64,000 bases of DNA, taken from contig NZ_JASZYU010000001.1 of the NCBI RefSeq assembly GCF_030316825.1, positions 2,294,001 to 2,358,000 on the forward strand, written 5' to 3'. How positions within the stretch are numbered: the stretch's first letter is position 1; each line of letters starts with the position of its first letter. Positions 1 through 9,012 of the stretch are shown here, piece by piece. The position numbers and the translations under genes were made by a program. The DNA comes from Variovorax fucosicus. GTDB lineage: Bacteria; Pseudomonadota; Gammaproteobacteria; Burkholderiales; Burkholderiaceae_C. Below the pieces are notes generated by a model, which saw nothing but the letters and a program-made list of their open reading frames with translations, was not told the DNA's origin and searched no databases.

Positions 1-1
1 C

Positions 2-1369
2 GCCGAACTGCCGCGGCGCTCGCTGTGGCGGCATGGCAATCTGCCCGACGTCGTGCGACTGGCCCTGCTGTCGGTCCGGCTGGTGGTTCCATTTCTCGCG
101 CTGCTGGGCCTGCTGACGGTGGTCGGTGCGATCGTGCTGGCGTCGGCGCAGTTGCTCGCCGGCGCGGGCCTTGCCGTGCCCGACTTTGTCGCGGCCGCAG
201 TGCTGTTTGCGGCACTGGGACTGCTGGCGATCCTGCTACCGGTCATCTTCGGCGCGATGAACGGCGCGGTGGGGATCGTGGTGGCATTCGTGGTGTTGCT
301 GATCTTCGTGCTGTTTCTGAGCGCCGTGATGCTCGTCACCGTGGTGATGGGCGTGTTGTGGATTCCCGCCTGCATGGGGGCGCTCACGGCGCTGGGGGGC
401 ATCGCATTGCTCGCCATCGGGCTCAGCGCTGCCCTGCTGCTGGTGGTGTGTGCCGCGTCCAACCTGCGTGCGCCGCCGTTTTTTCCGGTCGTGCTCGCGT
501 CCCTTGTGAGCGCGGTGTTGCTGCTGCTGGTCTTCGGGCTGACCTGGTGGATGTTCAGGGTGATGGGGGCTCTGAACTGCAAGCAGGATGCACTGCATCT
601 GTCGGTGTGGCCAGATCCGTTGACCGCGATCTGCTGGGCGTCCGGTGCCATCTTCGTGGTGGGGGCGGGGCTGTATTGCGGTCCTCGCCTGTTCGGTTTT
701 CTGGGCCGCAGGCTCGCCGAAGCGCTGAAGGAGGCCGACCGCCCGGGGCCGCTGCCCGACGTGCCGCTGCACACGGTGCACCCCAGCATCCAGGCCTGCG
801 AAGCGGCGCTGGCCAGGCGCACCGGCCACATGATCAGCCTGACCGAGATCAGGAGCCCGGCACACCTGCGGCGCCTGCGCTTCTGGCTCTGGCTCATCAA
901 CCTGCTCGGTGAGCTCTACTTCACCGAAGGCCAACTCGGCAGGACGGGCGGCATCCACTTCGGCCACTGGCACATCCTCGACAACGGCCGCCGGCTGCTG
1001 TTCTGCAGCAACTTCGACGGCGCGTTCGGTGGCTACCTCGATGCCTTCATCCGTGGCGCATCGCAGGGCGTCAACCTGATCTGGCGCAACACCGAACTGC
1101 GGCCCCGGCAGGCGGCGCGTGCCGGCCATCCCGCGGTGCAGGTGGCGCGCAGCTTTCCGCCGACGCGCGTGCACATCTTCTGCGGCTGCAAGTGCGAACA
1201 GGCGTTCAAGTCCTATGCGCGCGACAGCATGGTGCCGCACCTGTACCGCTTCGAGGCGTATTGCCTGTCGAGCGACGACATCGTGCGCGCGACGCGGCTG
1301 CGCGTGGCGCTGCAGGGCCGGCGCACCGCCGTCAAGGACGACCAGATTGCGAGGGCGCTGGAATCATGA
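2..1369 (+). CDS. Polytopic membrane protein of unknown function, 5' end outside window
   Basis: The frame is open to the left edge, so the true start lies outside; the first in-frame GTG inside is at 53. The N-terminal half is strongly hydrophobic, with about six or more membrane segments up to roughly residue 225. A soluble C-terminal domain follows, with motifs such as GGIHFGHWHIL, LLFCSNFDGAFGGYLDAF and a CGCKC cluster. From memory, related C-terminal domains occur next to or near DyP peroxidases, but no biochemical role is known to me. The stop overlaps the start of the DyP peroxidase gene by four bases (ATGA), so the two are probably translationally coupled. Function is not assigned; a membrane partner or substrate channel for the peroxidase is an inference. 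Confidence 0.8.
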   Translation, partial: AELPRRSLWRHGNLPDVVRLALLSVRLVVPFLALLGLLTVVGAIVLASAQLLAGAGLAVPDFVAAAVLFAALGLLAILLPVIFGAMNGAVGIVVAFVVLLIFVLFLSAVMLVTVVMGVLWIPACMGALTALGGIALLAIGLSAALLLVVCAASNLRAPPFFPVVLASLVSAVLLLLVFGLTWWMFRVMGALNCKQDALHLSVWPDPLTAICWASGAIFVVGAGLYCGPRLFGFLGRRLAEALKEADRPGPLPDVPLHTVHPSIQACEAALARRTGHMISLTEIRSPAHLRRLRFWLWLINLLGELYFTEGQLGRTGGIHFGHWHILDNGRRLLFCSNFDGAFGGYLDAFIRGASQGVNLIWRNTELRPRQAARAGHPAVQVARSFPPTRVHIFCGCKCEQAFKSYARDSMVPHLYRFEAYCLSSDDIVRATRLRVALQGRRTAVKDDQIARALES

Positions 1370-2820
1370 GCCAAACACATCACGATCTCGAACAGGCGTT
1401 CGGTGACATCCAGGCGCTCGTCGGCACCGGCTTCACGCGCCTGCGGCAGGGGCACTACCTGCTGCTGCAGGTTACCGATGCTGTACTCGCACGCCAATGG
1501 ATCGGCGAACTGCTGGCGCAGGGGCTGGTGCGCGCCCTCGGCGAGGTTCGCCGGCCGCACATTCCGGGCGAGGCGCCGGCCACCGCCGATACACGGCGAC
1601 CGATCGACGAATCCGTGACGCTCACCTTCAGCCATGCGGGCCTGTCGGCGCTCGGCTTGACCGACGACCTCGACCGCCCCTTTCCCAGCGCGTTCCGCGG
1701 CGGCATGGCCGAGCCTTCGCGCCGCGAGTTGCTCGACGACGACAAGACAACGGCGTGGTACTGGGGCGACACCGACCGCAATGCGGTTCACCTTCTGGTG
1801 GCGCACTTCTGGGCGGACGATGCGGTGCCCTCGCGCCTGCTCGATCCGGGCCTGCTCGCGGATCGGGGCCTGGTGAAAATGCATCGGGTGCCGACCTGCC
1901 CGGCCTACATCGACCCGCCGACGCAGGAAGACCCGGGTTCGCGCGAACCTTTCGGGTTCCGCGATGGGCTGAGCCAGCCCTTGCCCAGCGGCATCGCCTG
2001 GTCCCAGGCCGAATGGCGCGCCCGGCGGCAAGCGGGCAAGACGCTTTTCAACGACCGGCGTGTCGCACTCGGCGAGTTCGTGCTCGGCCATCCCAACGAA
2101 TACCGCGAAAAGGCGTACTGCCCGGGCCTGGCCTGGGCATCGGCGCCAACGGCGCCGTGCGTCGATTTCGGCCGCAACGGCAGCTACATGGCGGTGCGCC
2201 AGATCGAGCAGCATGTGGCGGTCTTCGAGGCCTTTGCGCGTAATTGCCCGGTGCCGGACATCGCCGAACGCATGATGGGCCGCCGCAAGAACGGCCACGC
2301 GCTGGCCGCCGCGCCCGACAGCCAGACCGGGCTGGACGGGTTTCGCTACCTCCAGGACGACGCCGACGGCTTTCGTTGTCCGCGCGGCGCCCATGTGCGC
2401 CGCGCCAACCCGCGCGACGCGGTGGCGAGCTCGCCGGAAGAGGGCGTGACGAGCTCCCGGCTGCACCGGCTGCTGCGGCGCGGACGCGTCTACGCGGACG
2501 AGGGCGCCGCGAGCAGCCCGTGCGAGGTCGGCCAGGGCAAGGGGCTGATGTTCGTGGCGCTCAACGCGGATCTCGACCGCCAGTTCGAGTTCATCCAGCG
2601 CAGCTGGATCGGTGGCCCGCGCTTTGGCGGGCTGAGCGACGAGCAGGATCCGATCCTCGGCACATCGCCCGATCGCGCCTTCACCGTACAGGGCCTGCCG
2701 GTCGGCATGCGCGTCGGCCCGCTGCCGCGCTTCACCACCGTATTGGGTGGCGGCTACTTCTTTCTGCCGGGATTGGCCGCGCTGAAATTCATCGCCGCCG
2801 GCCCGCCGGCCTCAGCGTGA
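1366..2820 (+). CDS. DyP-type heme peroxidase
   Basis: A 484-residue cytoplasmic-type protein (no signal peptide). The diagnostic DyP motif GFRDG is at residues 197-201, giving the catalytic distal Asp and Gly residues. The region CPRGAHVRRANPRD contains the probable proximal heme ligand His343. The C-terminal RSWIGGPRFGGL segment is also typical of the family. Family members use hydrogen peroxide to oxidise dyes, phenolics or unknown physiological substrates. The ATG at 1366 was chosen because it overlaps the upstream stop; in-frame sequence further upstream lies inside the membrane protein gene. The 3' end overlaps the convergent META-domain gene by nine bases. The lack of a Tat signal and of an encapsulin gene, together with the membrane-protein partner, argues for a membrane-adjacent role. 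Confidence 0.93.
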   Translation: MSQTHHDLEQAFGDIQALVGTGFTRLRQGHYLLLQVTDAVLARQWIGELLAQGLVRALGEVRRPHIPGEAPATADTRRPIDESVTLTFSHAGLSALGLTDDLDRPFPSAFRGGMAEPSRRELLDDDKTTAWYWGDTDRNAVHLLVAHFWADDAVPSRLLDPGLLADRGLVKMHRVPTCPAYIDPPTQEDPGSREPFGFRDGLSQPLPSGIAWSQAEWRARRQAGKTLFNDRRVALGEFVLGHPNEYREKAYCPGLAWASAPTAPCVDFGRNGSYMAVRQIEQHVAVFEAFARNCPVPDIAERMMGRRKNGHALAAAPDSQTGLDGFRYLQDDADGFRCPRGAHVRRANPRDAVASSPEEGVTSSRLHRLLRRGRVYADEGAASSPCEVGQGKGLMFVALNADLDRQFEFIQRSWIGGPRFGGLSDEQDPILGTSPDRAFTVQGLPVGMRVGPLPRFTTVLGGGYFFLPGLAALKFIAAGPPASA

Positions 2821-3267
2821 GGGCTGACTGCTGAGCAAGGCGAGCGTGCGCCCGCCCTCGTCGAGCAACACCAGCCGGTCGGGGCCGGCCAGGCGGTAGG
2901 TCGCGGCGGTCTGGAGCACTTGCAGGAACTGGGCTTCGATATCGCTGCGCGCAGCGTCGGCACAAGCCATCTTGGTCGAGGCGAGCTGGCCGATGCGCAG
3001 CGCGCTGCCGGTGCGCGTGAAGCTGCCAGAGAGCCGGTTGCAGCCGCCCGAGCCGCTCACGCGTCCGCTGTTGCGGTCGAATGCGACCTGCGGATCCCGC
3101 TGCGGCTCGCGGCCGGCCCCGACCGGCTGGCCGTTCAGTTGCGTCAGCCACCACACCGGCCCCTCGATGGGCTCGTCGAGACTGATGCCGCTGCCGCAGG
3201 CGGTGATGCCTGCAGCGAACAGGGCCGCGAAGATGAAGCTGGAGAGCGGGTGAATCGTGAAACGCAT
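2812..3267 (-). CDS. META-domain (HslJ-like) lipoprotein
   Basis: A 151-residue protein with a lipoprotein signal peptide: a hydrophobic stretch ends in the lipobox ITAC with Cys24. The mature part matches the META/HslJ domain pattern: a W-x-L-x-x-L-N-G-Q-P start (WWLTQLNGQP) and SGSGGCNRLSGSF in the middle. META domains occur in HslJ, linked to heat-shock and novobiocin resistance in E. coli; the molecular role is not well defined. The ATG at 3267 directly precedes the signal peptide. It lies eight bases downstream of cnoX, so the two probably share a transcript. Confidence 0.85.
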   Translation of the reverse strand: MRFTIHPLSSFIFAALFAAGITACGSGISLDEPIEGPVWWLTQLNGQPVGAGREPQRDPQVAFDRNSGRVSGSGGCNRLSGSFTRTGSALRIGQLASTKMACADAARSDIEAQFLQVLQTAATYRLAGPDRLVLLDEGGRTLALLSSQPSR

Positions 3268-3275
3268 GGGAAGCC

Positions 3276-4196
3276 TCAGCTCAGCACGACGCTGCTCAGC
3301 CTGCGCCGGTAGGTCGACACGGTCGGGTCGACCGGCGGGATCTGGCCGTCGGCCACTTTCACCTTGGCCGGCTCGATGATCTCGAGGATCGCCACGTAGG
3401 TCTTGCGCGCGACTTCCTCGTTCCAGGTCTTGTCGCGCATCAGGATCTCGAGCAGTTCGTCCATTGCCGCGGGCCACTGCTGCGCGGCCATCAGCAGGCG
3501 GGCGCGGTCGAAGCGGGCCTGGAAGTCGCGCTTGGCGGCGGCGATCTTCGCGTCCAGCTCCGCCAACACGGGCGGCGTGCCGACGGCGGGCGCGGCGAAA
3601 TCGATCGCGTCCATCCAGCGCTGCAGCGCGTCGAAGCGGCGAACCAGGGCAGTCTTGTCGATCACCGGCGCAAACGCCACCTTGGCATCGTCGTCGCGGC
3701 CCTCCTGCAGCAACAGCTTGATGTAGTCGAAGCGTGCGTCGTCGTTGGCCGGGTCGGTGGCGACGGCATGCTGCAGCTTCTCGAGCGCGCCTTCGGTGTC
3801 GCCCTCGGCCAGCGCGTCCTGGGCGGCTTCCTCCTCGGCGGCGGCTTCCAGCGCTTCGGCAGCAGGCACGTGCTTGTCGAGAAAGGTGCGGATCTCGGCT
3901 GCGGGAATGGCGCCGACGAAGCCGTCGACCGGTTGGCCGTCCTTGAACATCACGCAGAACGGGATGCTGCGCACGCCGAACATCTGGCTCAACTGCTGCG
4001 AGATCTGAGGCACCTTGTCCGCGTCGAGCTTGGCCAGCGTGAAGCGGCCGGCGTAGTCGACTTCCAGCTTTTCGAGCACCGGGCCGAGCTGTTTGCAGGG
4101 CCCGCACCATTCGGCCCAGATGTCCAGCAGCACCGGCGTGGTCATCGAGCCGTCGATGAGTTCGGACTGAAAGTTTTCGAGGGTGATGTCGATCAT
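3276..4196 (-). CDS. cnoX: Thioredoxin-domain chaperedoxin CnoX (YbbN-like)
   Basis: A 306-residue protein with an N-terminal thioredoxin fold and a C-terminal TPR-like region, the CnoX/YbbN architecture. The active site is CGPC at residues 31-34 in the context AEWCGPCKQLGP, and the cis-proline loop is RSIPFCVMF. E. coli CnoX has lost the second redox cysteine, whereas this protein keeps both, as in Caulobacter-type CnoX, so it may have real oxidoreductase activity. The family protects folding substrates from over-oxidation and hands them to GroEL or DnaK. The gene diverges from purE with only 36 bases between starts and is probably co-transcribed with the META lipoprotein gene. Confidence 0.9.
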   Translation of the reverse strand: MIDITLENFQSELIDGSMTTPVLLDIWAEWCGPCKQLGPVLEKLEVDYAGRFTLAKLDADKVPQISQQLSQMFGVRSIPFCVMFKDGQPVDGFVGAIPAAEIRTFLDKHVPAAEALEAAAEEEAAQDALAEGDTEGALEKLQHAVATDPANDDARFDYIKLLLQEGRDDDAKVAFAPVIDKTALVRRFDALQRWMDAIDFAAPAVGTPPVLAELDAKIAAAKRDFQARFDRARLLMAAQQWPAAMDELLEILMRDKTWNEEVARKTYVAILEIIEPAKVKVADGQIPPVDPTVSTYRRRLSSVVLS

Positions 4197-4232
4197 GGGA
4201 CGAAGGCGGGGGTCAAACGTAAAATTGAAACC

Positions 4233-4793
4233 ATGAATCAAGCAATCCAGGTCGGCGTGGTGATGGGCTCGAACTCCGACTGGGAGACGATGCGGCATGC
4301 GGTCGAGATTCTCCAGCAATTCGGCATCGCGCACGAAGCGCGCGTCGTGTCGGCGCACCGCATGCCCGATCAGCTGTTCGCCTACGCCGAAAGCGCCGCT
4401 TCGCGCGGCCTCGCGGCGATCATCGCGGGCGCCGGCGGCGCCGCGCACCTGCCGGGCATGCTGGCGTCCAAGACCACGGTGCCGGTGCTCGGCGTGCCGG
4501 TGGCCAGCCGCCACCTGCAGGGCGTCGATTCGCTCTACAGCATCGTGCAGATGCCAAAGGGCGTGCCGGTCGCCACCTTCGCCATCGGCAATGCCGGCGC
4601 GGCCAACGCGGCACTGTTCGCCATCGCGATGCTGGCGGTCGGCAATCCCCGGCTGCGCACCCAGCTCGACACCTTCCGCACCGCGCAGACCGCGGCAGCG
4701 CAGGCCATGACGCTGCCGCCACCGGGAGCCGACGCACCGTTGGCTGCCGTGCCGGTTTCGCCCTTCTCGCCGCAAGGCGGGGGTGCGTTGTGA
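4233..4793 (+). CDS. purE: N5-carboxyaminoimidazole ribonucleotide mutase PurE
   Basis: Class I PurE, converting N5-CAIR to CAIR in purine biosynthesis. Visible signatures are GSNSDW near the N-terminus, SAHRMPD and GAGGAAHLPGM, which together form the CAIR-binding site. At 186 residues it is somewhat longer than the usual ~165; the extra length is a Pro/Ala-rich tail of about 20 residues that looks disordered. The stop overlaps the GTG start of purK (GTGA at 4790-4793), so the two are coupled. Confidence 0.96.
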   Translation: MNQAIQVGVVMGSNSDWETMRHAVEILQQFGIAHEARVVSAHRMPDQLFAYAESAASRGLAAIIAGAGGAAHLPGMLASKTTVPVLGVPVASRHLQGVDSLYSIVQMPKGVPVATFAIGNAGAANAALFAIAMLAVGNPRLRTQLDTFRTAQTAAAQAMTLPPPGADAPLAAVPVSPFSPQGGGAL

Positions 4794-5977
4794 GCGGCGG
4801 GGTCAACACGGGCCCGCCGGTGCTGCCCGGCGCCACGCTGGGTGTGCTGGGCGGCGGCCAGCTCGGCCGCATGTTTGCGCAGGCGGCACAACGCATGGGG
4901 TACTTCACGGCCGTGCTCGATCCGGATCCGGACAGCCCGGCCGGTCGCGTGAGCCACCACCACATCCACACCGACTACTCCGATGTCGACGGCCTGGCAC
5001 GACTGGCCGGCCTGGCCGATGCGATCACCACCGAGTTCGAGAACGTGCCGGCGCCGTCGCTCGAGCACCTCGCCGCCGCGCGGCCGGTCTCCCCGGGCGC
5101 CCCGGCCGTGGCGATTGCGCAGGATCGCATCCGCGAGAAGGCGCATTTCGCCCGCTGTGGCGTGGCCTGCGCGCCGCATGCCGTGATCCAGACCGCAGAC
5201 CATCTGGCCACGGTCACCGAAGCGCTGCTGCCCGGCATCCTCAAGACCGCGCGGCTCGGCTACGACGGCAAGGGCCAACAGCGCGTGGCGACGCGCGATG
5301 AACTCGCCGCCGCCTGGGAAGCGACGGGTGGCGTGCCCTGCGTGCTCGAAAAGCTGATGCCGCTGGACTTCGAATGCTCGGTGATCGTCGCGCGCGGGCA
5401 CGACGGGCAGATCGTGCACTTTCCGGTGCAGCGCAACCTGCACCGCGGCGGCATCCTCGCCGTCACCGAAGTGCATGAGCAAAACATGCTCACGGCACAG
5501 GCAGAGCGCGCGGTGGCCGCTGCAAGGTCGATCGCCGAGGGGCTGAACTACGTCGGCGTGCTCTGCGTCGAGTTCTTCGTGCTGACCGACGGCACGCTGG
5601 TCGTCAACGAAATGGCGCCACGTCCGCACAACAGCGGCCACTGGAGCATGGACGCGAGCGATGTGTCGCAGTTCGAGCTGCAGGTGCGCACGCTGGCCGG
5701 CCTGCCGCTCACGGCGCCGCGGCAGCACAGCCCGGCCATCATGCTGAACCTGCTGGGCGACCTGTGGCTGCTCGACAGCGACACGCCGGCCGAGCCGCCC
5801 TGGGGCGATGTGCTGGCGCTGTCGGGCACGCACCTGCACCTCTACGGCAAGACCGAGGCGCGGCGTGGCCGCAAGATGGGCCATCTCAACATCACCGGCG
5901 CCGACATCGCGGCGGTGCGCAGCACGGCCGACTTCGCCGCCGCGCTGCTGGGGCTGGCGATCCCGCTGTCGGAATGA
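4790..5977 (+). CDS. purK: N5-carboxyaminoimidazole ribonucleotide synthase PurK
   Basis: A 395-residue ATP-grasp enzyme making N5-CAIR from AIR, bicarbonate and ATP, the substrate for PurE. It shows the N-terminal GGGQLGRM nucleotide loop, EFENVP, the LEKLMPLDFECSVIV ATP-grasp strand and the metal-binding NEMAPRPHNSGHWS segment. The start is a GTG overlapping the purE stop; no better ATG exists upstream in frame. It is followed after seven bases by tsaC. Confidence 0.96.
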   Translation: MSGGVNTGPPVLPGATLGVLGGGQLGRMFAQAAQRMGYFTAVLDPDPDSPAGRVSHHHIHTDYSDVDGLARLAGLADAITTEFENVPAPSLEHLAAARPVSPGAPAVAIAQDRIREKAHFARCGVACAPHAVIQTADHLATVTEALLPGILKTARLGYDGKGQQRVATRDELAAAWEATGGVPCVLEKLMPLDFECSVIVARGHDGQIVHFPVQRNLHRGGILAVTEVHEQNMLTAQAERAVAAARSIAEGLNYVGVLCVEFFVLTDGTLVVNEMAPRPHNSGHWSMDASDVSQFELQVRTLAGLPLTAPRQHSPAIMLNLLGDLWLLDSDTPAEPPWGDVLALSGTHLHLYGKTEARRGRKMGHLNITGADIAAVRSTADFAAALLGLAIPLSE

Positions 5978-5984
5978 GCCGCGC

Positions 5985-6986
5985 GTGATTCTCGACGGAC
6001 AGTCTTCCGCCGCGATCGAACAAGCGGCCAGCCTGCTGCGCGCCGGCGGCCTGGTCGCGTTCCCGACCGAAACCGTCTACGGCCTTGGGGCGGATGCGAC
6101 CAGCGACGCAGCGGTGGCCGGAATCTTCACGGCCAAGGGCCGGCCCAGTGACCATCCGCTGATCGTGCATGTCGCGGCAGGCATTCCGGGCACCGAGTCG
6201 CTGTCGCGCTTCGCCCAGCCGCTGCCGTTGTTCGCGCAGCAACTGATCACCGCCTTCTGGCCCGGGCCGCTCACGTTGATCGTCACGCGCCAGCCCGGCG
6301 TGGGCGCTGCGGCGGCCGGCGGGCAGGACACCATCGGCCTGCGCTGCCCGGCCCATCCGGTCGCGCAGGCGCTGCTGGTGGCCTGCGCCGCGCAGGGCGT
6401 GCCCGGCCTTGCCGGCCCGAGTGCCAACCGCTTCGGCCGGGTGAGCCCGACCACCGCAGCCCACGTGCAGGACGAGTTCGGCGACGGGCTCATGGTGATC
6501 GACGGCGGCGCGTGCGCGGTCGGCATCGAGTCGACCATCGTCGACTGCAGCCGCGGCGCGCCGGTGCTGTTGCGGCCGGGCGCCATCACGCGGGCCCAGA
6601 TCGCCGCCGTGTGCGGCGAGCGCGTGCGCGACCCGGCCGAGCTGGCGCAACCCGACCCGCGCGCCTCCGGCACCCTCGAAGCGCACTACGCGCCCAATGC
6701 CAAGCTGCGGCTGATGGACGCCCGCGCACTGCAGACCGGGCTCGATGTGCTCGGCGCCAATGCGGCGCACATCGCCGTCTGGTCGCGCACCGTGGTCAAG
6801 AGCCGCTCGCAGCGCGTGCTGCAGCGGCGCATGCCCGACGACGCAGCCATCGCGGCGCAGCAGCTGTTCGCGGTGCTGCGCGAGTTCGACGCGGGCGGCG
6901 CCAGGCTGATCTGGATCGAAACGCCGCCTGACGCCCCCGAATGGGAAGGCGTGCGCGACCGGCTGCAGCGCGCGGCCGCGGCGTAA
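5985..6986 (+). CDS. tsaC: L-threonylcarbamoyladenylate synthase (Sua5/YrdC type)
   Basis: A 333-residue enzyme that makes threonylcarbamoyl-AMP from Thr, bicarbonate and ATP, the first step of t6A37 tRNA modification. The N-terminal YrdC domain shows FPTETVYGLGADA, KGRPSDHPLIVHV, FWPGPLTLIV, GPSANRFGRVSPT and IESTIVD. The extra C-terminal ~110 residues, beginning near ASGTLEAHYAP, are the Sua5 domain, so it is the long Sua5 form rather than the short E. coli TsaC form. The start is GTG at 5985; the ATG at 5974 is out of frame and ends after four codons. It sits seven bases after purK, an apparent three-gene operon. TsaB, a partner in the same pathway, is encoded at 12.9 kb. Confidence 0.94.
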   Translation: MILDGQSSAAIEQAASLLRAGGLVAFPTETVYGLGADATSDAAVAGIFTAKGRPSDHPLIVHVAAGIPGTESLSRFAQPLPLFAQQLITAFWPGPLTLIVTRQPGVGAAAAGGQDTIGLRCPAHPVAQALLVACAAQGVPGLAGPSANRFGRVSPTTAAHVQDEFGDGLMVIDGGACAVGIESTIVDCSRGAPVLLRPGAITRAQIAAVCGERVRDPAELAQPDPRASGTLEAHYAPNAKLRLMDARALQTGLDVLGANAAHIAVWSRTVVKSRSQRVLQRRMPDDAAIAAQQLFAVLREFDAGGARLIWIETPPDAPEWEGVRDRLQRAAAA

Positions 6987-7127
6987 ATCCGCCATCGATG
7001 CGAGGGAGCACCCGGGTTGCGCAGTGGCAACGCGTGAATACTTTCGTTAATGTTCGTGCGTTTTTACCTCCCGACTGCGGCAGCCTGCGGGCACAATTTG
7101 GCACATTCAAAAAACGCCACCCAGATC

Positions 7128-7517
7128 ATGAAATCGAACCCCGCCGAGTTGGCGTTAATCACCAGCGCGCTGGCGGCCATCGAAAATCTGTTGGCGCGCG
7201 CACGGGGCGAATCACCGGAAGTGCCATTTTTCGGCCCGAGCGAACTGGGCGCCCTGCCGCCCGCGGCGCAAGAGGCGGCGCAATTGAAGGAAGAAGCCAG
7301 CTACCGCGCCCGGCCCAGGGAGTCCGCCATCCATTTCTGCCTGACCTCGGCCGGTGCGCTGCTCGACGTGAGCCGGACCTTGCTGAAACAGCCCGAAAAC
7401 CCCTCGCCGCACGAGCAGGAGAGCCAGTGGAAGGCGCTCAGCAGCCACACCAAGATCGCCGGGCGTACGGCCTACCGCGCTGCGCTGATCCTGGCCGATC
7501 AAAAAACCGGCCAGTGA
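7128..7517 (+). CDS. Uncharacterised 129-residue protein
   Basis: I do not recognise a family. The ATG at 7128 starts a 129-residue soluble, mostly helical-looking protein (LALITSALAAIENLLARAR at the N-terminus, many Ala, Glu and Ser) with no signal peptide or membrane segment. An in-frame ATG at 7050 would add 26 poorly conserved-looking residues and is less likely. The gene lies alone between tsaC and the convergent lipoprotein hydrolase gene, 20 bases from its end. Confidence 0.65.
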   Translation: MKSNPAELALITSALAAIENLLARARGESPEVPFFGPSELGALPPAAQEAAQLKEEASYRARPRESAIHFCLTSAGALLDVSRTLLKQPENPSPHEQESQWKALSSHTKIAGRTAYRAALILADQKTGQ

Positions 7518-7537
7518 ACCATCCGCTTCCTTCTTTC

Positions 7538-8896
7538 TTATTTGGCCGCGTCGAACAGCTTGCGCGCGGCAACGTGGCAGAACGGCGGCTCGTAGCTGCC
7601 GTGGTAGGCGCCGTAGTAGGTCGCATAGGCGGCTGACGCCGCATCGGTCGGCGCCTTGCCGCCCGGCCCGTAGGTGGCTTGCACCTGGGCATCGACATCG
7701 ACGGTCGAGACCGTCGTCACACCCCGCGCGTCGAAATCGGCCTTCATCGGCACCAGGTGCATCGCGGGCGGTACGGTCGGATCGCCGGCCCCGCCGCACA
7801 GCAGCGTTTTGGCGCGCGGGCTCCAGCCGAACAGGTCGTTCTTCTTCGCATCCAGGTACAGCGCGTTGAGGGGATTGGTCAGCACGTCGTTCAGGAAGGT
7901 CGACTGGAACAACGCGTCGCGCGCCTGCGCCGGCGTCTCGCCATTGGCGCCAGGCAGCGCGCCGGTGGTCACCAGCGTGGTGTAGTTGAGCGTCGGGCTC
8001 GGCAGCAGGTTCTCGATGGTGGCCGCGTAAGGCGCCTTGTAGACGCTGCCGACGCTGGTGTACACATCGCCGTAAACCTTCTGGTACGAGTTGACGATGA
8101 AGGGCACGAAGAACTGGTAGCCCGCGATCGCCACGCCGCTCTTGAACGAGCCCGACAGGTTGTAGGGCCCCGCCAGATGTGCGCCTGCCACCACGTTGAA
8201 CTCGGCGGCGTTGTCGCGCTCGGCCGCGCGGTGCGCAGCCATCGACGAATGGCCGCCTTGCGAGTAGCCGGTGAACATGACCTTGCCCGACAGGTTGGCG
8301 TTGAGGTTCACGACCGCGGCACGCGCAGCGCGGATCGCGTCGATCACCGAGCGGGCTTCCGAGTCCGCATGCAGGTACGGGTGGTACGGGTAGGTCGACT
8401 TGGCATAGCCGAGGTAGTCGGTCGCCACCACCGCGTAGCCCTGCGCCGCATACATTGCCAGCAGCAACTGCGTTTCCGGGTCGGACGGATTGGCCAGCGT
8501 GCGCGGCTTCTGCACATCGGTGCCCTTGGCATAGGCCACCAGCGGCGCGGCCGCGGCCGCGCAGGCACCGGCCGGCAGCAGCAGCACGCCCGAGGCGTTG
8601 GTGTCCTCGCCGCGCGCGCCCAGCGTGGTGTAGTTGAGCGCGATCACCTTCACGTCGCACTGCGCCTTGCCGCTGAGCGCCTGCAGGCCGCTGGACTGGG
8701 TGGCGCCATCGATCTGCGCGCTGGTGAGCGTGGTCAGAATGGTTTGCTGCTCCACCAGCTTGCCGGTGCTGGCCGGGGCGTTGGGACCGACCCCGGTGCC
8801 GATACCGAAATTGAAGTTGCCGCCGTCACCGCCTCCGCCGCAGGCCGTGAGCAGGGCCGCGGCCGCGATGGCACTCCAGAAATGCAGACGTTTCAT
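7538..8896 (-). CDS. Lipoprotein alpha/beta hydrolase (secretory lipase-like)
   Basis: A 452-residue predicted lipoprotein: the signal peptide ends LLTAC (Cys19), followed by a Gly-rich linker, so it is probably anchored in the outer membrane. The body is an alpha/beta hydrolase with nucleophile elbow GYSQGG (Ser212), a likely acid in GGAGDPTVPP and a His in the C-terminal YHGSYEPPF. The arrangement resembles secretory lipases and large esterases; the substrate cannot be read from sequence. A perfect 12-base palindrome lies 24 bases upstream of the start. It is encoded 116 bases downstream of dacB on the same strand and may be expressed separately. Confidence 0.82.
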   Translation of the reverse strand: MKRLHFWSAIAAAALLTACGGGGDGGNFNFGIGTGVGPNAPASTGKLVEQQTILTTLTSAQIDGATQSSGLQALSGKAQCDVKVIALNYTTLGARGEDTNASGVLLLPAGACAAAAAPLVAYAKGTDVQKPRTLANPSDPETQLLLAMYAAQGYAVVATDYLGYAKSTYPYHPYLHADSEARSVIDAIRAARAAVVNLNANLSGKVMFTGYSQGGHSSMAAHRAAERDNAAEFNVVAGAHLAGPYNLSGSFKSGVAIAGYQFFVPFIVNSYQKVYGDVYTSVGSVYKAPYAATIENLLPSPTLNYTTLVTTGALPGANGETPAQARDALFQSTFLNDVLTNPLNALYLDAKKNDLFGWSPRAKTLLCGGAGDPTVPPAMHLVPMKADFDARGVTTVSTVDVDAQVQATYGPGGKAPTDAASAAYATYYGAYHGSYEPPFCHVAARKLFDAAK

Positions 8897-8920
8897 CGTT
8901 GTCTCCGATGGATGTTGTTG

Positions 8921-8932
8921 TGGATCGATCCA
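8921..8932. promoter_or_regulatory. Perfect 12-bp palindrome upstream of lipoprotein hydrolase gene
   Basis: TGGATCGATCCA is a perfect palindrome 24 bases before the minus-strand start at 8896, in the gap between dacB and the hydrolase gene. Position and symmetry fit an operator for a dimeric regulator, but no regulator family can be named. Confidence 0.3.
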
Positions 8933-9012
8933 GCGGCCATCGTGGGCGCGCGCCGAACACTTCACCACAAGGCAAACCCGGACGCTGTCAGCCGCCGCGC
9001 CGAGTTCGCCTT

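Noticed and set aside
5974..5988. ATG just after purK as the start of tsaC
   Set aside because: It is out of frame and stops after four codons; the GTG at 5985 is in frame with the conserved YrdC domain.
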